From Crotophaga sulcirostris (Eukaryota > Chordata > Aves > Cuculiformes > Crotophagidae), in assembly GCA_013397455.1 (NCBI GenBank), contig VYZB01000212.1, forward strand, positions 873,481-937,480: a stretch of DNA of 64,000 bases, in the 5' to 3' direction. Position numbers and translations under genes: made by a program. Within the stretch, counting starts at the first letter, position 1. Each line of letters starts with the position of its first letter. Under the pieces are notes generated by a model. The model made no database searches and was not told the origin of the DNA. It was given only the letters and a program-made list of their open reading frames with translations. This document shows, piece by piece, positions 37,301 to 48,600 of this stretch.

Positions 37301-39499
37301 TGCTTGTATTTGAAAATATAATTTATTACATTTGTTTAATCAGGGTGAAAATATATTTTAGATTATGACAGCAGGCAGTTTTGTAAACTCTTCAGTGTCA
37401 TGTTGATGGCTCTGTAACATACTGTGGCGGTTCAGAATGAAACCCGTGGTGACTTGTGCAGCCAGCTGCAACAAATAAACATGTTTTACTGCCTACTATC
37501 ATATTGTGTTTACAACACAGCGGACTGGCTGTCATCAGGGAAGCCTGGATGAAATCTTTCTGGTGAAATAATGTAATTGCTGATGTGATGAGAATTATTT
37601 TGGTAGTTTTAGTTCTCATAAACTTGTGTCCTTTAGCCTGAGTGCTTGATACAAATTTCTAACTGTATTTTATATCTAAATTAGTTACAAAACAATGGCT
37701 GAAGTAGAGACTGCCAGCTTTTTAAGGCTGCAATCTTCCTGTCCTTCAAATGAACTAAGAAATACAGTAATCAGAACCTTGCCCCTGCCCATGACTCCTT
37801 GAAAATCTCATAGCAGTGGATTGCAGCTATGTGACTGCTCTTCTTCACTGGTAGGTTTAGATGCACTCCAAGGTTGGAGGAGATTGTTACTGTTCCTACG
37901 GAGCCCACGGGCTGAGTTGTACTGCTGGTGTTAGTGTAATTCCTGTGCTGCTGGTTGAAGAGCTACCTCTGCCGAAGATGGTGTGAAGTGGCAAGTGTCT
38001 GGAGCCACCTTGATTGTCAGGTGGCATTTGAGGATGCTTAGTGCATTACAGGACAGCATGTTGAGTAGTGAGGCCATGGAGGCCAACTGTGCGTGTCATG
38101 TTCTCATCATGATTCCCCTGTGGCTATGGAGCAGGTGAGCAAGTCGATTGATGGATATGGGTTAGTGCTTGTGCATCTTTTGTCACTAAACTGAACATCA
38201 GTCATTATTATGCAGGGCAGCCTAGTGTTGCAAATGCATCTTTCATCCTGGAGGGTATTCCTGCCTAGAGGCTGACTTTTTCGGATCATAAGGAGTATGA
38301 CTATTTTCCTAGCTCTTCCCTTGGGTAGGGAAAAGCTATCAAACACTCATCAGATTATGTGCCATAAAATATAGCTTTTTAAATCAACCTATTGTTGAAT
38401 TGCTTTTTTTTTTCCTAGTTGTCTTGGTTTGCTCTTCCAAGGGCCTCTGTTCAAGAGGAGCTTCTTGAGTATTTGTCTATTCTCTTTCTGAGCCATGTCT
38501 TTATGCTGCCCCAGTTTGACAGTGTTATTGACTTCCATGGGCGTGAATCCACTGTGTCATAGCACTCTGGCTTTTGGGTTATTCGGAGTAATCACTTTTG
38601 ACTTTCTACAAAATAGAGTGCCAGAGATACCTTCCAAGGAGTTGGTCTGGTTGGCAGGAGGGTGTTGCACAGGTGATCTGTGTGTATCTCTGTGTAGCAG
38701 TGAGATAAGGGATTGTGTGTGTACATTTTTAGAGTAATGCTGAGCTAACTCTTGTGTTGATACCATATATGCATTGTAAGCACAGCAGAAGTCAGTAACA
38801 CCTGAAGGAGTTAATGGTGGTGAGATCATTCAGGGCACTAGGTAGATGAGTGAGTGAGCTTTAGCCTGGCTCTCATAGATGTTACAGGGAGAAGGAAATT
38901 TCTTGCATGTAATTTACATTCAGCAAGAAACAGTAGTAATTAGCTCTTAGTTATTTACACTGAAGAACAGCCAGAGGGACCTAAATGGCTAAAAGCTTTT
39001 TGAATGCAGTGAGAGACCTTTCATAGAGAATGTGTTCTTATGAACTAATGTAGGGTTCATGTAGTTACATTATTGGTGAAGGTTATGTTTCCTAGTTGAA
39101 AGAAAACAGTCCTTTTCTCCAGTTGCTGTTCACGATAAGTTAAAAATAGAGTTGTCTTCCACGATATGGTCATTAAGCATTTCTGTAGAAGTCATGCGGT
39201 CATGCATTGGCCACAGTTTGGAGATGTATCTGCCTAGACTTTCCCCTCACTGATTTTATGTGAGTAAAAATACATACCTAAACAGAGAAAACTTCGAGCA
39301 GAAATAAAAGTTCCCCTCCTTCCTTTGCCTTTGTAGGCAAGTCCTTTCTTCTAGCAAACTGAATAATTTTCTCAGTGGCAGGGCTCTACTCATTTCTTTT
39401 GATCTCTGGGGCTCGTTCTGTCTCCTCTGCCTTTTAGCTGTTTGCTCTGTGATTTCCCTGTTGACTCCAAATAACCTGTAGGCTCAGGTATTCTATTTT

Positions 39500-39668
39500 A
39501 CAGTATCCCAGTATTACAAGGTTGGAAAGGACCTTTGAGATCATCGAGTCCAACCTATACCCCAACACTAACACCAACTCATCTTCTAAACCATGACACA
39601 AAGTGCCTCATCCAATCTCCTCTTAAACACCTCCAGGGACGGCGACTCCACCACCTCCCTGGGCAAAT
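39500..39668 (-). mobile_element. CR1 3' fragment with GATACTGT-type tail
   Basis: The plus strand starts ACAGTATCCCAGTATTACAA, the reverse complement of the tail seen at 18720-18745, followed by GGTTGGAAAGGACCTTTGAG and ACCTCCAGGGACGGCGACTC. Truncated after CTGGGCAAATC. Confidence 0.92.
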
Positions 39669-41604
39669 CTTACCTTTGCTGAAGAAGCGATCTCTTGCCT
39701 TCTTTGAATGAATCCACCTCATCTTGTTGCTGTACGGGAATGTATTGCTGCATAGCAGGGGCTGAAAGAAAACAAGTGCGGCCTGCGAGTTCCTAATGAG
39801 AGTGGGGACTAGACAGTCCACCAGTGTGGTACAGGAGGAAGAATATTATTTAGCAACTGAACATTTTTCTGGTACAGTTTTTGTCGCAGGACTGTCTGAC
39901 TCTTATTAAAAGTTGCTGAGGTGTGTGGTTTGGGTGGACTTCATACTCCTGAGCAGCACTGCTATAAAGCAAAGTAACCAAATTTATTTTAAGTATTTTG
40001 CTATAAACGGAGTGGAAGTGTGAGCTAACAATATCTTTGTGTGTGTGTATCAGCACTCCTTGCAGGGAATGTGGGGAATTTAAAATGTTTTCTCTTGGTT
40101 TTTGATACGAAGGTAGACTGTCTGCTTGTAGTTTTCTTTACCTCTCTTTGTGTTAGGAATGTATTTTATTGCTTGTGTGGTATATTTGCCTCATGCTTTC
40201 TTCCAAGGTGATAGCCGTTGTTGAAGAGGTTATCTAGAAGGAGATTCTAGAAATCTTTTCCTGGCTCCTGCAGTTTCCTGCAAATAACACGACAGAAAGT
40301 GCTCTTTTGGCTACTTGAACAGTAGGAATAAATGAATCTCAGAGCATAAAGGGCATGTGTGTACACAGTAGACTTGTAGCATGCACTAGCTTTCAGGACC
40401 GTGCTTGCAGCTTACTGAGCATCCAGGGCTCGTACTGTCACCACTCAGAACCAAGGCAATGCCTGTAAGTTCTGTATCAGTTTTGAAAAGCAGGAGGAAG
40501 CTGTACGGTAGCCACTGGGACTTCCCGTGAAATTTTAAAGGCAGTAGCCGCCTGCTGTGGGCATGTTGCAGATGAAGGAGCTGGTAAGGACACAGAGTGA
40601 TTTTTTTGTATGTGTTGGGTTTGAACCAGTTAACTTGTTCTTCATAACAGGTTTAGGGAGACATAGGGGTGTATGGGAAGCTAGCTGTTGAAAGCAACAG
40701 GGGAGATGAGCACTTCCCACTGATTTAAGAAGCTGTTTGTGTAGTGCTGAGGCTTCCTGAGATACATCTATACAATGCATGAAACCAGTAGCATTGAGGA
40801 GAGCCGACATGCTTAGGTCTCCCTTCCTCAACTTAATGTTGGTCCTTCTGAAGTCCTGACTGCCACTTTCAGCACCTGATCTGTGGTTTAGGCTTAAGTG
40901 CCCATGTGAGATTGGTACTCCTAAATTCTCCTTTGGATGTAATAAACAAGGTAAATTCCCTGAAATGACTTGAGAAGTAAGCAGTGGCATTAGTAACCTT
41001 AACTATGCTCTGTTTTGTCGAAAGGATTAGTGGTTTTCTCTTCTCCTTGAAGGAGTTTATAGCTACATCTCTCACATTCTGTTTGGGGAGCAGTGCTCCA
41101 TCTGTCCTTGTGTACAGGAGGAGATGTGGTGCTCTTGAGTCCAGAAGGCATGCGCAAAGACGGAGATGATTGTTGGTGTTACGTGAGCCCTCCTCCAGGA
41201 GGAAGGGTGTGCTGACTTGCCTAGCCTCTGTAATTGTGTTACCCAACGCAAAACGGATGGATAAGGGCCATGAAGAGTGCCTTGTCCTCTAGTGGTACCT
41301 CTGCTGCAGCAGCAGAAGAGCTGGTGCTCTCATGGTGTGGCAGATTTATTTTGACCACGTGGTTAAGCTTTGACTTCTGAAGACAATCAGAGATCAGAGC
41401 ATCTGTGCTGGAGTGCGTGATGGACTCAGGCGACAGAATTCAGGGTCTGCTGAGGTGGTGGCAATTCTGTGTGGGTTCAGTCTTGGGCGTTTACTTGCTG
41501 TAGGAGTAGTCCTGTTGAAAGTGTAGTGGCTTTATACTTCTCAAGCACCTGTTAGTCAAGTACCCAAATAATTGATGATCTGGTGTTTGTAATGGAAGTG
41601 CAGT

Positions 41605-41650
41605 AAGTTTTATTGTCATTTTACAGGTCAGGAAACTTAGACACAGTGTC
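41605..41650 (-). mobile_element. possible MIR SINE core fragment
   Basis: CATTTTACAGGTCAGGAAAC then TTAGACACAG (41617-41646) closely resembles the MIR core read in reverse complement (CATTTTACAGATGAGGAAAC then TGAGGCACAG). MIRs are ancient amniote-wide SINEs, so a decayed copy in a bird is plausible. Short match, no alignment run. Confidence 0.5.
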
Positions 41651-41720
41651 CGTGGTGTGACTTTCTGTTTCTCTTGTTCATTCAGATGTTCTTCTAAATT
41701 TGACCTTATGTGTCAGTGTA

Positions 41721-42504
41721 TCATAGAATTACAAATAGTTTGGGCTGGAAGGGACCTTTAAAGGTCATCTAGTCCAACTGCCCTGCAGTTAGAAGGGATA
41801 TCTTCAACCAGATTCGGTTGCTCAGAGCCCGGTCCGCCCTGACCTTGAATGTTTCCAGGGATTGGGCATCTACCACCTCTCTGGGCAAACTGTGCCCATA
41901 TTTCACCACTCTCATTGTAAAACATTTCTTCCTTATATCTAGTCAGAATCCAAACTCTTTCAGTTTAAAATTGTTAATCCTTTTCCTTTTGCAACAGGCC
42001 CTGCTAAAGAGTTTGTTCCTTATAAGGCCCCTTTAAGTACTGAAAGGCCTCAATAAGGTCTCCTTGGAGACTTCTCTTCTCCAGGCTGAACAACACCCAC
42101 TCTCAACCTTTCTTCATAGGAGAGATGTTCTATCCCTCTGATCATTTTTGTGGCCCTCCCGTGGACATGCTCCAATAGGTCCATGTGTTTCCTGTGCTGC
42201 GGCTGCCAGAGCTGGACACAGTACTCCAGGTGGGGTCTCACCAGGGTGGAACAGAGTGGTAGAATCGCCTCCCTCGTGAGACCTGCTGGACACACTTTTT
42301 TTGATGCAGCCCAGGATGCAATTGGCCTTCTGGGCTGTGAGTGCACATTGTTGACTCCTGTCCAGCTTTTCACCCACCTGTACCCCTAAGTCTTTCTTCA
42401 CAGGGCTGCTCTCATTCCCTTCATTCCACATCCTTTATTGATGCTTGGGATTACTCCAACCCAGTTGCAGGATCTTGCACTTGGCCTTGTTAAATCTCCT
42501 GAGG
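41721..42504 (-). mobile_element. long CR1 LINE 3' segment, about 0.8 kb
   Basis: Begins TCATAGAATTACAAATAGTT then GGGCTGGAAGGGACCTTTAA and extends through the same blocks as the 15803 copy (GTGGCCCTCCCGTGGACATG near 42150, CTGGGCTGTGAGTGCACATT near 42330, CAGGATCTTGCACTTGGCCT near 42468). Reading frames are disrupted. Confidence 0.93.
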
Positions 42505-42658
42505 TATCAGTACCATTGTATCCTGTAGGAGGCCTATTCTTCATTGGCTCTGTTCCTGAAGGTGGTGACTTCATGGTTTCATACAGACTAGTGGATATCT
42601 GCTGTGAGCCCTGGAAGAGTCACTGATTTTAGCAGCAGAAACCATCCCTGTTGTTTCT

Positions 42659-42695
42659 GTGACACATTGTGCAGCGATGGGATTTGAGCCCGCAG
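42659..42695 (-). mobile_element. tRNA-like/MIR-like box, decayed
   Basis: GCAGCGATGGGATTTGAGCC then CGC carries a reversed tRNA B-box-like motif (GGGATTTGAgCCC). It resembles the tRNA-derived head of MIR (GCAGAGCTGGGATTTGAACCC) or the TpsiC arm of a tRNA-Leu/Ser pseudogene. The rest of a tRNA cannot be folded from neighbouring bases, so it is not a functional tRNA gene. Confidence 0.35.
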
Positions 42696-42955
42696 CGGCA
42701 TCACCCCACTGTGTGGAAGGAAAGGTGTTCCAGGTATTAATATCCATATCGGAAGAGATAATTGTCACTGGCTCCCTAAATACTTGGGCAACAAACCAAC
42801 TTAAGGCATTTAGAAGTACAATTTTGGGGATAATATGCTGTTTGGATAAATGAATGCATGAAAGATATTAATGATGATTGATCCTCTACTTAAATTATGA
42901 ATTATCTTAAATTTTTTGTGAACTCATGATAAACAACTTCATATTTTCTTTTTAG

Positions 42956-43038
42956 TTGATGTCCATCAGCGTATTGGGTGTTTCTGCTTGGATGAGAGAC
43001 TACCTGAATAATGTTCTCACTTTAACTGCAGAAACAAG
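42956..43038 (+). CDS. TSPAN12: TSPAN12 coding exon 2 (residues 23-49 and part of 50)
   Basis: Bounded by TTTTTAG and by AG followed by GTAAGG. It reads LMSISVLGVSAWMRDYLNNV and then LTLTAET plus AG of an Arg codon, completed by G at 43682 (phase 2). It completes TM1 and begins the small extracellular loop. The peptide continues exon 1 exactly as expected for TSPAN12. Confidence 0.97.
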
Positions 43039-43844
<806 letters not shown>

Positions 43845-45244
43845 TAACTTCTGCTTTGCTTCAACAGCATAAGAAAAGTTTTAATCCACAGGCACTAGAT
43901 AAATACTGATTATTTTTTACTACCGTGTTGAGTTATGATATCGCTAAGGAATTGTAAATGCAAAGCACACAGTAGGAGAGAATTTATTGCCTAGTCTACA
44001 TTATGCTGTGACTGAAAGACAAGCAGTGTCTCATTTTCAAAAATCCACTTAATTTAGTAGAGGAGTTGCTGAAGGGAAAAAGAACTCAAACTCTTAAGTA
44101 CTAATGATTATAGGAACGTGAGTCTGAGTGCTCTGAAATAAATGCTTATACTACCCTTTTGACTCTTGGCTTTGCAGTAACTAAATAACCTAGACTTTTC
44201 TTTATCCCCACAGTTGATTGTGTGTGAAAATTAATTCTGAGTGCATTCAGAAGCCTTGCGTTCTGTTACGTGGATGTGGAATTTTGCAGTTGCATTTGGT
44301 TCTGAGCAAGTTTAAAAATAAATTCCAAGTAACCGGCTTTTTCCTTTCTTTAGAGGCTGCATAACTGAGCCAACAGCAGCTGAAAAGTAATAGTCTTTCC
44401 TGCATAAGGCTCTGTGTACAATTAACTATGTTAAGGCTTTGGATTTGGGATATTTGTTAAGCATGTATACAATATGAAGATTGTTCTTTCAAAGCTATAT
44501 AGTTAGGAAAATCTCTCATCTAAATCTGAATACTTTATAGTAATATAATAGTTATGCATTCTTTACGTCTAGATCTTAACCTTGCAGTGTTAATGAGAAC
44601 AAATTATAAGACAGATGTTTCTGAGTTATGAGCACTTACATTAAAATAATGGATTAATGTAATTTGATAACAAAATTATTGATCTAGTCATCTTTCTTGC
44701 ATACTTTAAAAAGGCTTTGTACATATTTTTGTTTCATATAAATAGTGAAAGTATTAAAAGATGGTAAAATTCTTAAGCCCTTAGTTTTTATAGTAAGGTT
44801 ATAAGATAATTTTAATAATGTGTTTTTTATTTTATGCTGGTGATAGTTTTAATGTGAATTATATAGACCAGTGCTACTCAGTATCTGAAAAAAAAGTTAT
44901 CGCTTTTGGTATAAACCTTGAAAAAAATCATAACTGAGTAAACGGAAAATTAAGTTAAAACTGGTTTTGGTCTTCAGTTTATTTGAACTGCTGGTGAAAA
45001 AAAAGTAATAATTTACAGCTTTTAATGATGTCTGGTAATAAATTACTTAGTGTGTTTAGGCACTCAAATTATACTAAATCAAAACAAGACATTTCTTTCA
45101 TTTTAAGTTTCAATATTTCATTTTCAGGAGCCTGAGAATTTGCTCTTGCTGAGCATACTGATAAGTAAAACTAAATTATATCTTCCTAAGTATTTCATTG
45201 TCTTTGATTAATTGTTAAATGAATGCAATCATGTTATGCCACAG

Positions 45245-45334
45245 AAGGATGCAGAAGTCAATGCTTCATTCATCAGACTAATCAGAGAAGTGATGGATCA
45301 ACAAAATGAGCTTTTGTACAACCAGATGAACTAA
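45245..45334 (+). other. exon-like open segment, possible cryptic terminal exon
   Basis: After a CCACAG acceptor-like site (ending 45244), 29 codons beginning KDAEVNASFIRLIREVMDQQ and ending NELLYNQMN stop at TAA 45332-45334. The segment is in phase 0 and so could be joined to the TGG that ends exon 3, giving a tetraspanin cut short after residue 95. The pyrimidine tract before the acceptor is poor. The same frame reopens after the stop and runs to TGA about 45504-45506. I recognise no protein family; it could be chance or a decayed insertion. Confidence 0.25.
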
Positions 45335-45620
45335 AGAAAAGAACCTTCATGTAAAACATTAACAACCTCTTCAATCATGCTTTTAATCTTCTTTTTGAAA
45401 TACATGAACAACCATAATGATGGCATGCAGAGATATTTGGATACAAATCTTGACATTCCTGGCAGCATGCTAATTGCTAGTGCTCATGTTGTTAATGCAA
45501 TCTGATTTTTGGAAAATCTAATAACACATAAGAACCATAAAGTATATATTATGGTGCTGGATATTTTTAATACAACTGAATATCTAATTATTTTAATTTG
45601 GTTTTGAAATTCATCCTGCA

Positions 45621-45626
45621 AATAAA
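45621..45626 (+). terminator. AATAAA poly(A)-signal hexamer in intron
   Basis: A canonical AATAAA lies about 290 bases after the TAA of the exon-like segment. The downstream region is not clearly GU-rich. Such hexamers are frequent in AT-rich introns, so alone it means little. Confidence 0.2.
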
Positions 45627-48600
45627 TGCTTGAAACCTTCCCAGCTTCACATAGGGCATAAATATACATTGAACTAATGCTTACTCACCTTATAGTAAGA
45701 AAATATAACACCTCAGTCTTCTGAGGTGCATGCTCTGGGTTGTTTGTAGAACCAGCATTTTAAGGTTATGATCTTATAATTTTAATTGCTTCAGGAATAC
45801 ATAGTCATGAATTGTAGTTGGTATAAAGAGCCCAGGTATACCTTAAATATCTGTAATATAATTTTGTTGCGTGTTGTGAATGACCAACATCCTCATGTAG
45901 AAGTGAACACTTCTGCTGTGGAAGATTTCTTCAAAACTTTTGTGAGGTTATCTTACTCTATTTTGACAATATAAGTATTGGGATGAATCCTCGAAGATAG
46001 CTAGGTTTACTGTCCATATTATAAATGACTTTTTTTTTTCCCCTCCATCCGAGTATTTAACACCTGCAATATTTGCAGTATTAATCCTGTGGAGCAAAGT
46101 TTGTCAAATTTAAAAAAAAACACCAAAATGAAACAAAACCAAACTAAAAACACTGAACACATTTCATTGCATGATTCTAATGAAAGAAAATAGATGTAAT
46201 GTTAAGTATAACTGGTCATTTTGATTTAGAGGTATAGTACGATTTGTATATTTCTTAATCCTTAGGGTCTAAATATAGTTATGAACACTGCAGAGTTAAC
46301 AATTGTGGGAAGAGAGTGCCTGAGAGTTGTGTTGCACGTTGAGTGTGGGACTCTCACGTTTGGCTCCTGCCTTGTGTTCTGCTGCTGCTGGCGTCACCTC
46401 TCACGTTTCCATCACAGTGCAACCTGATCCCTTTCCAACTAAGACATAAGGTGCCAGACATGGGCTCCAAAGGCCTTACTAGAAAGCATGCTCTCCATGT
46501 GCAGGCCTGTTGTGCCACCCCTGATGTGTGCCCCATGTCAGGGGAAGAGCTGAGAGGTTTCTAACAATGGAGTCAAGAGAAACAGGGCATGATTTCTGGA
46601 GAACACTTGAAATGAATTCCCAGGGGATTCCAGCTGTGCACTTCTTCCCTGCTTAATGCAAGATAAAGTACAGTGAGAAGCTGTTAGTTAAAGATTTAGC
46701 ATGGATTCAAGCTCAATTATAATGGATTAAAACAGAGAACAAAACCCGCTACATTTGTATCTTAAAAACGTGGTTTTATTCTGCAACTGCTCTTTATGGA
46801 TCTCGTATGGTTGAGTCTCCTATTAATATATAACAGTGTAACATGAATTCAATCCTTCTAGTTTCTTTTGAAATAATTTATGTTTCACTTAGAAATGAGT
46901 CTGTGTTTTACATCAAATGTAGTCCTTCTTCTGTATCTTCTTAGAACCTGTAGTGAGTGTTTTTAGGTTACAGAAAAAAATCAATCCCTAACTGGATTTT
47001 GTATCTAGAAAATTGCCTTTAGGAAGGCTACCCTTTCTAAAATAAAACTATATTGACTAAGGAATTTTTAATTTAATTTAATTAAGTTAATTTTTTTCTG
47101 AAGTATAAAACTGTTTAACAGGCAAATCCAGTGCATCTGACAATGCAAAGTTATACCAACCTAAGTAATTTCAGTGTTCCATCTATATGCGTGAATTACA
47201 GCTTTAGGAAGAACGTTAGGCCAAAGTGGCAGAAATAGACTACTCTTTAATATTAACCACATAAGTTTAGAAAAAAAATTCTTGTTGAGTATTGGAGCAT
47301 TATTTTCTTCTTTTCTGTTAGTTCTAGGGTAAGCTTTCCTTAAAAGCATTCTGGTTTATGTAGAGGAATACCTTAAAAAAAATGGAAACACTTTTTGATG
47401 TGACTCCTGTTGTTACCAGTGTGTTAACTGAACCTCCATAAATGTACGTTTGAGTGAGATTCATAGAATGTCCTTCTCCTCAGGTTGGTGTGGGAGGGCA
47501 GCTTTCTTCCTGTCATTACAGGTATGAGATATGGTTATACCAAAACTGCTCGTTTATTAATGAGCTGTTTTGTTGCTGATTCAGTGGCAGACTGGTCAAG
47601 GGTGTTAGCAAGTTGTGCCCTAGTATTTTTAGGGGATAGCTAAGGAAAGCTGAGCGCTTGTGGGAGAGGAGTTTGGGAGAGAGATGGAGGTTCGTTTTTT
47701 GCTTAGAAAAGTGGGCTGTGGTGCCAACCTAAACTGGAAGATTTGGACTACTGCAGGTCGCTGACTTGAATGTATGAAACGTCCCAAGGATGAGAAACTA
47801 GAGTCCAGGTGTTGTGGTGCTTGTTAGAGTTTTTCAGACACGGTACTTTTAACTTTTTTTCAAATTCAAAAGCGTCCTTTGCCTCTTCTCTTCTGAGACT
47901 TTGTATGTTTTGGATCATTTTTAAGTCTATTGTGCACAGACCCTGACTGAAAAAAAAAAACAAACCATGAAAAAAACCCACCAAACCAAGACAGACATGC
48001 ACATTTTCATAAAGAATAGCAACCTTAAGTGTGTGCATTTTTTTTTTTAGTTCTTCTCTTATTAAGACAACAAGAGTAAACTCTGCTTAACAAATGGAGC
48101 TTCATGAAAATCCTGCTGGAAAATGTTTTCCTGGTTGGAGTTTTCATTGCAAATTCTGGCATTTATAACTACGAGTTTTCTGTAATTACAACATTCAAAC
48201 AGCACAGGATTCAGATTTCCTCTGTATGTTTTCACAAAGTGAAAAACCATTACATATATTTAGTTATCAATAGGGTAGATCCTTTTATTGTTTTCTGTCA
48301 TGAAGTTAGCAGAGAAATAAATATTCCTCAGAGGTAAACCTTAAACCCTGTTGATGTGTGGTCAAACAGCTTAAGTTACTTATGACAGAACTGGGTTATA
48401 AATTGGAACTTGGCAGACTAAATTGCCTGTTAATAGAGTTGAAACACGGGCGAACCATTGTTAAACTAAAATGATATTTTCTTCAAAGCAGACAAATATT
48501 TCCTAAAGAGAAAAAATGAAATTATACCTTTTCAGTCAAAGCATAGTAAATAGGAGACACGTGACAAACGTAATATGAATGTAACTGCTTCATGTCAGTA

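Larger units (their letters stand above)
27869..42955 (+). other. TSPAN12: TSPAN12 intron, about 15.1 kb
   Basis: GTGAGT at the start and TTTTTAG at the end. Its first part is still CpG island. It contains CR1 copies (28021, 39500, 41721) and two MIR-like scraps (41605, 42659). Otherwise 28344-39499 and 39669-41604 show no recognisable gene; short frames such as 40535-40990 (minus) and 30961-31365 (plus) have no domain support. Confidence 0.9.

Noticed and set aside
40535..40990. 151-codon minus-strand frame inside the TSPAN12 intron
   Set aside because: Composition looks random (frequent His, Cys, Ser), there are no homologous motifs, and no splice or promoter signals.
42659..42735. A functional tRNA-Leu or tRNA-Ser gene on the minus strand
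   Set aside because: Only a TpsiC-arm-like stretch matches; no anticodon arm, D arm or acceptor stem can be paired.
47461..47520. TCATAGAATG start resembling a CR1 tail (also near 58210)
   Set aside because: Only about ten bases match, without the GGTTGGAAGGGACC block after it.
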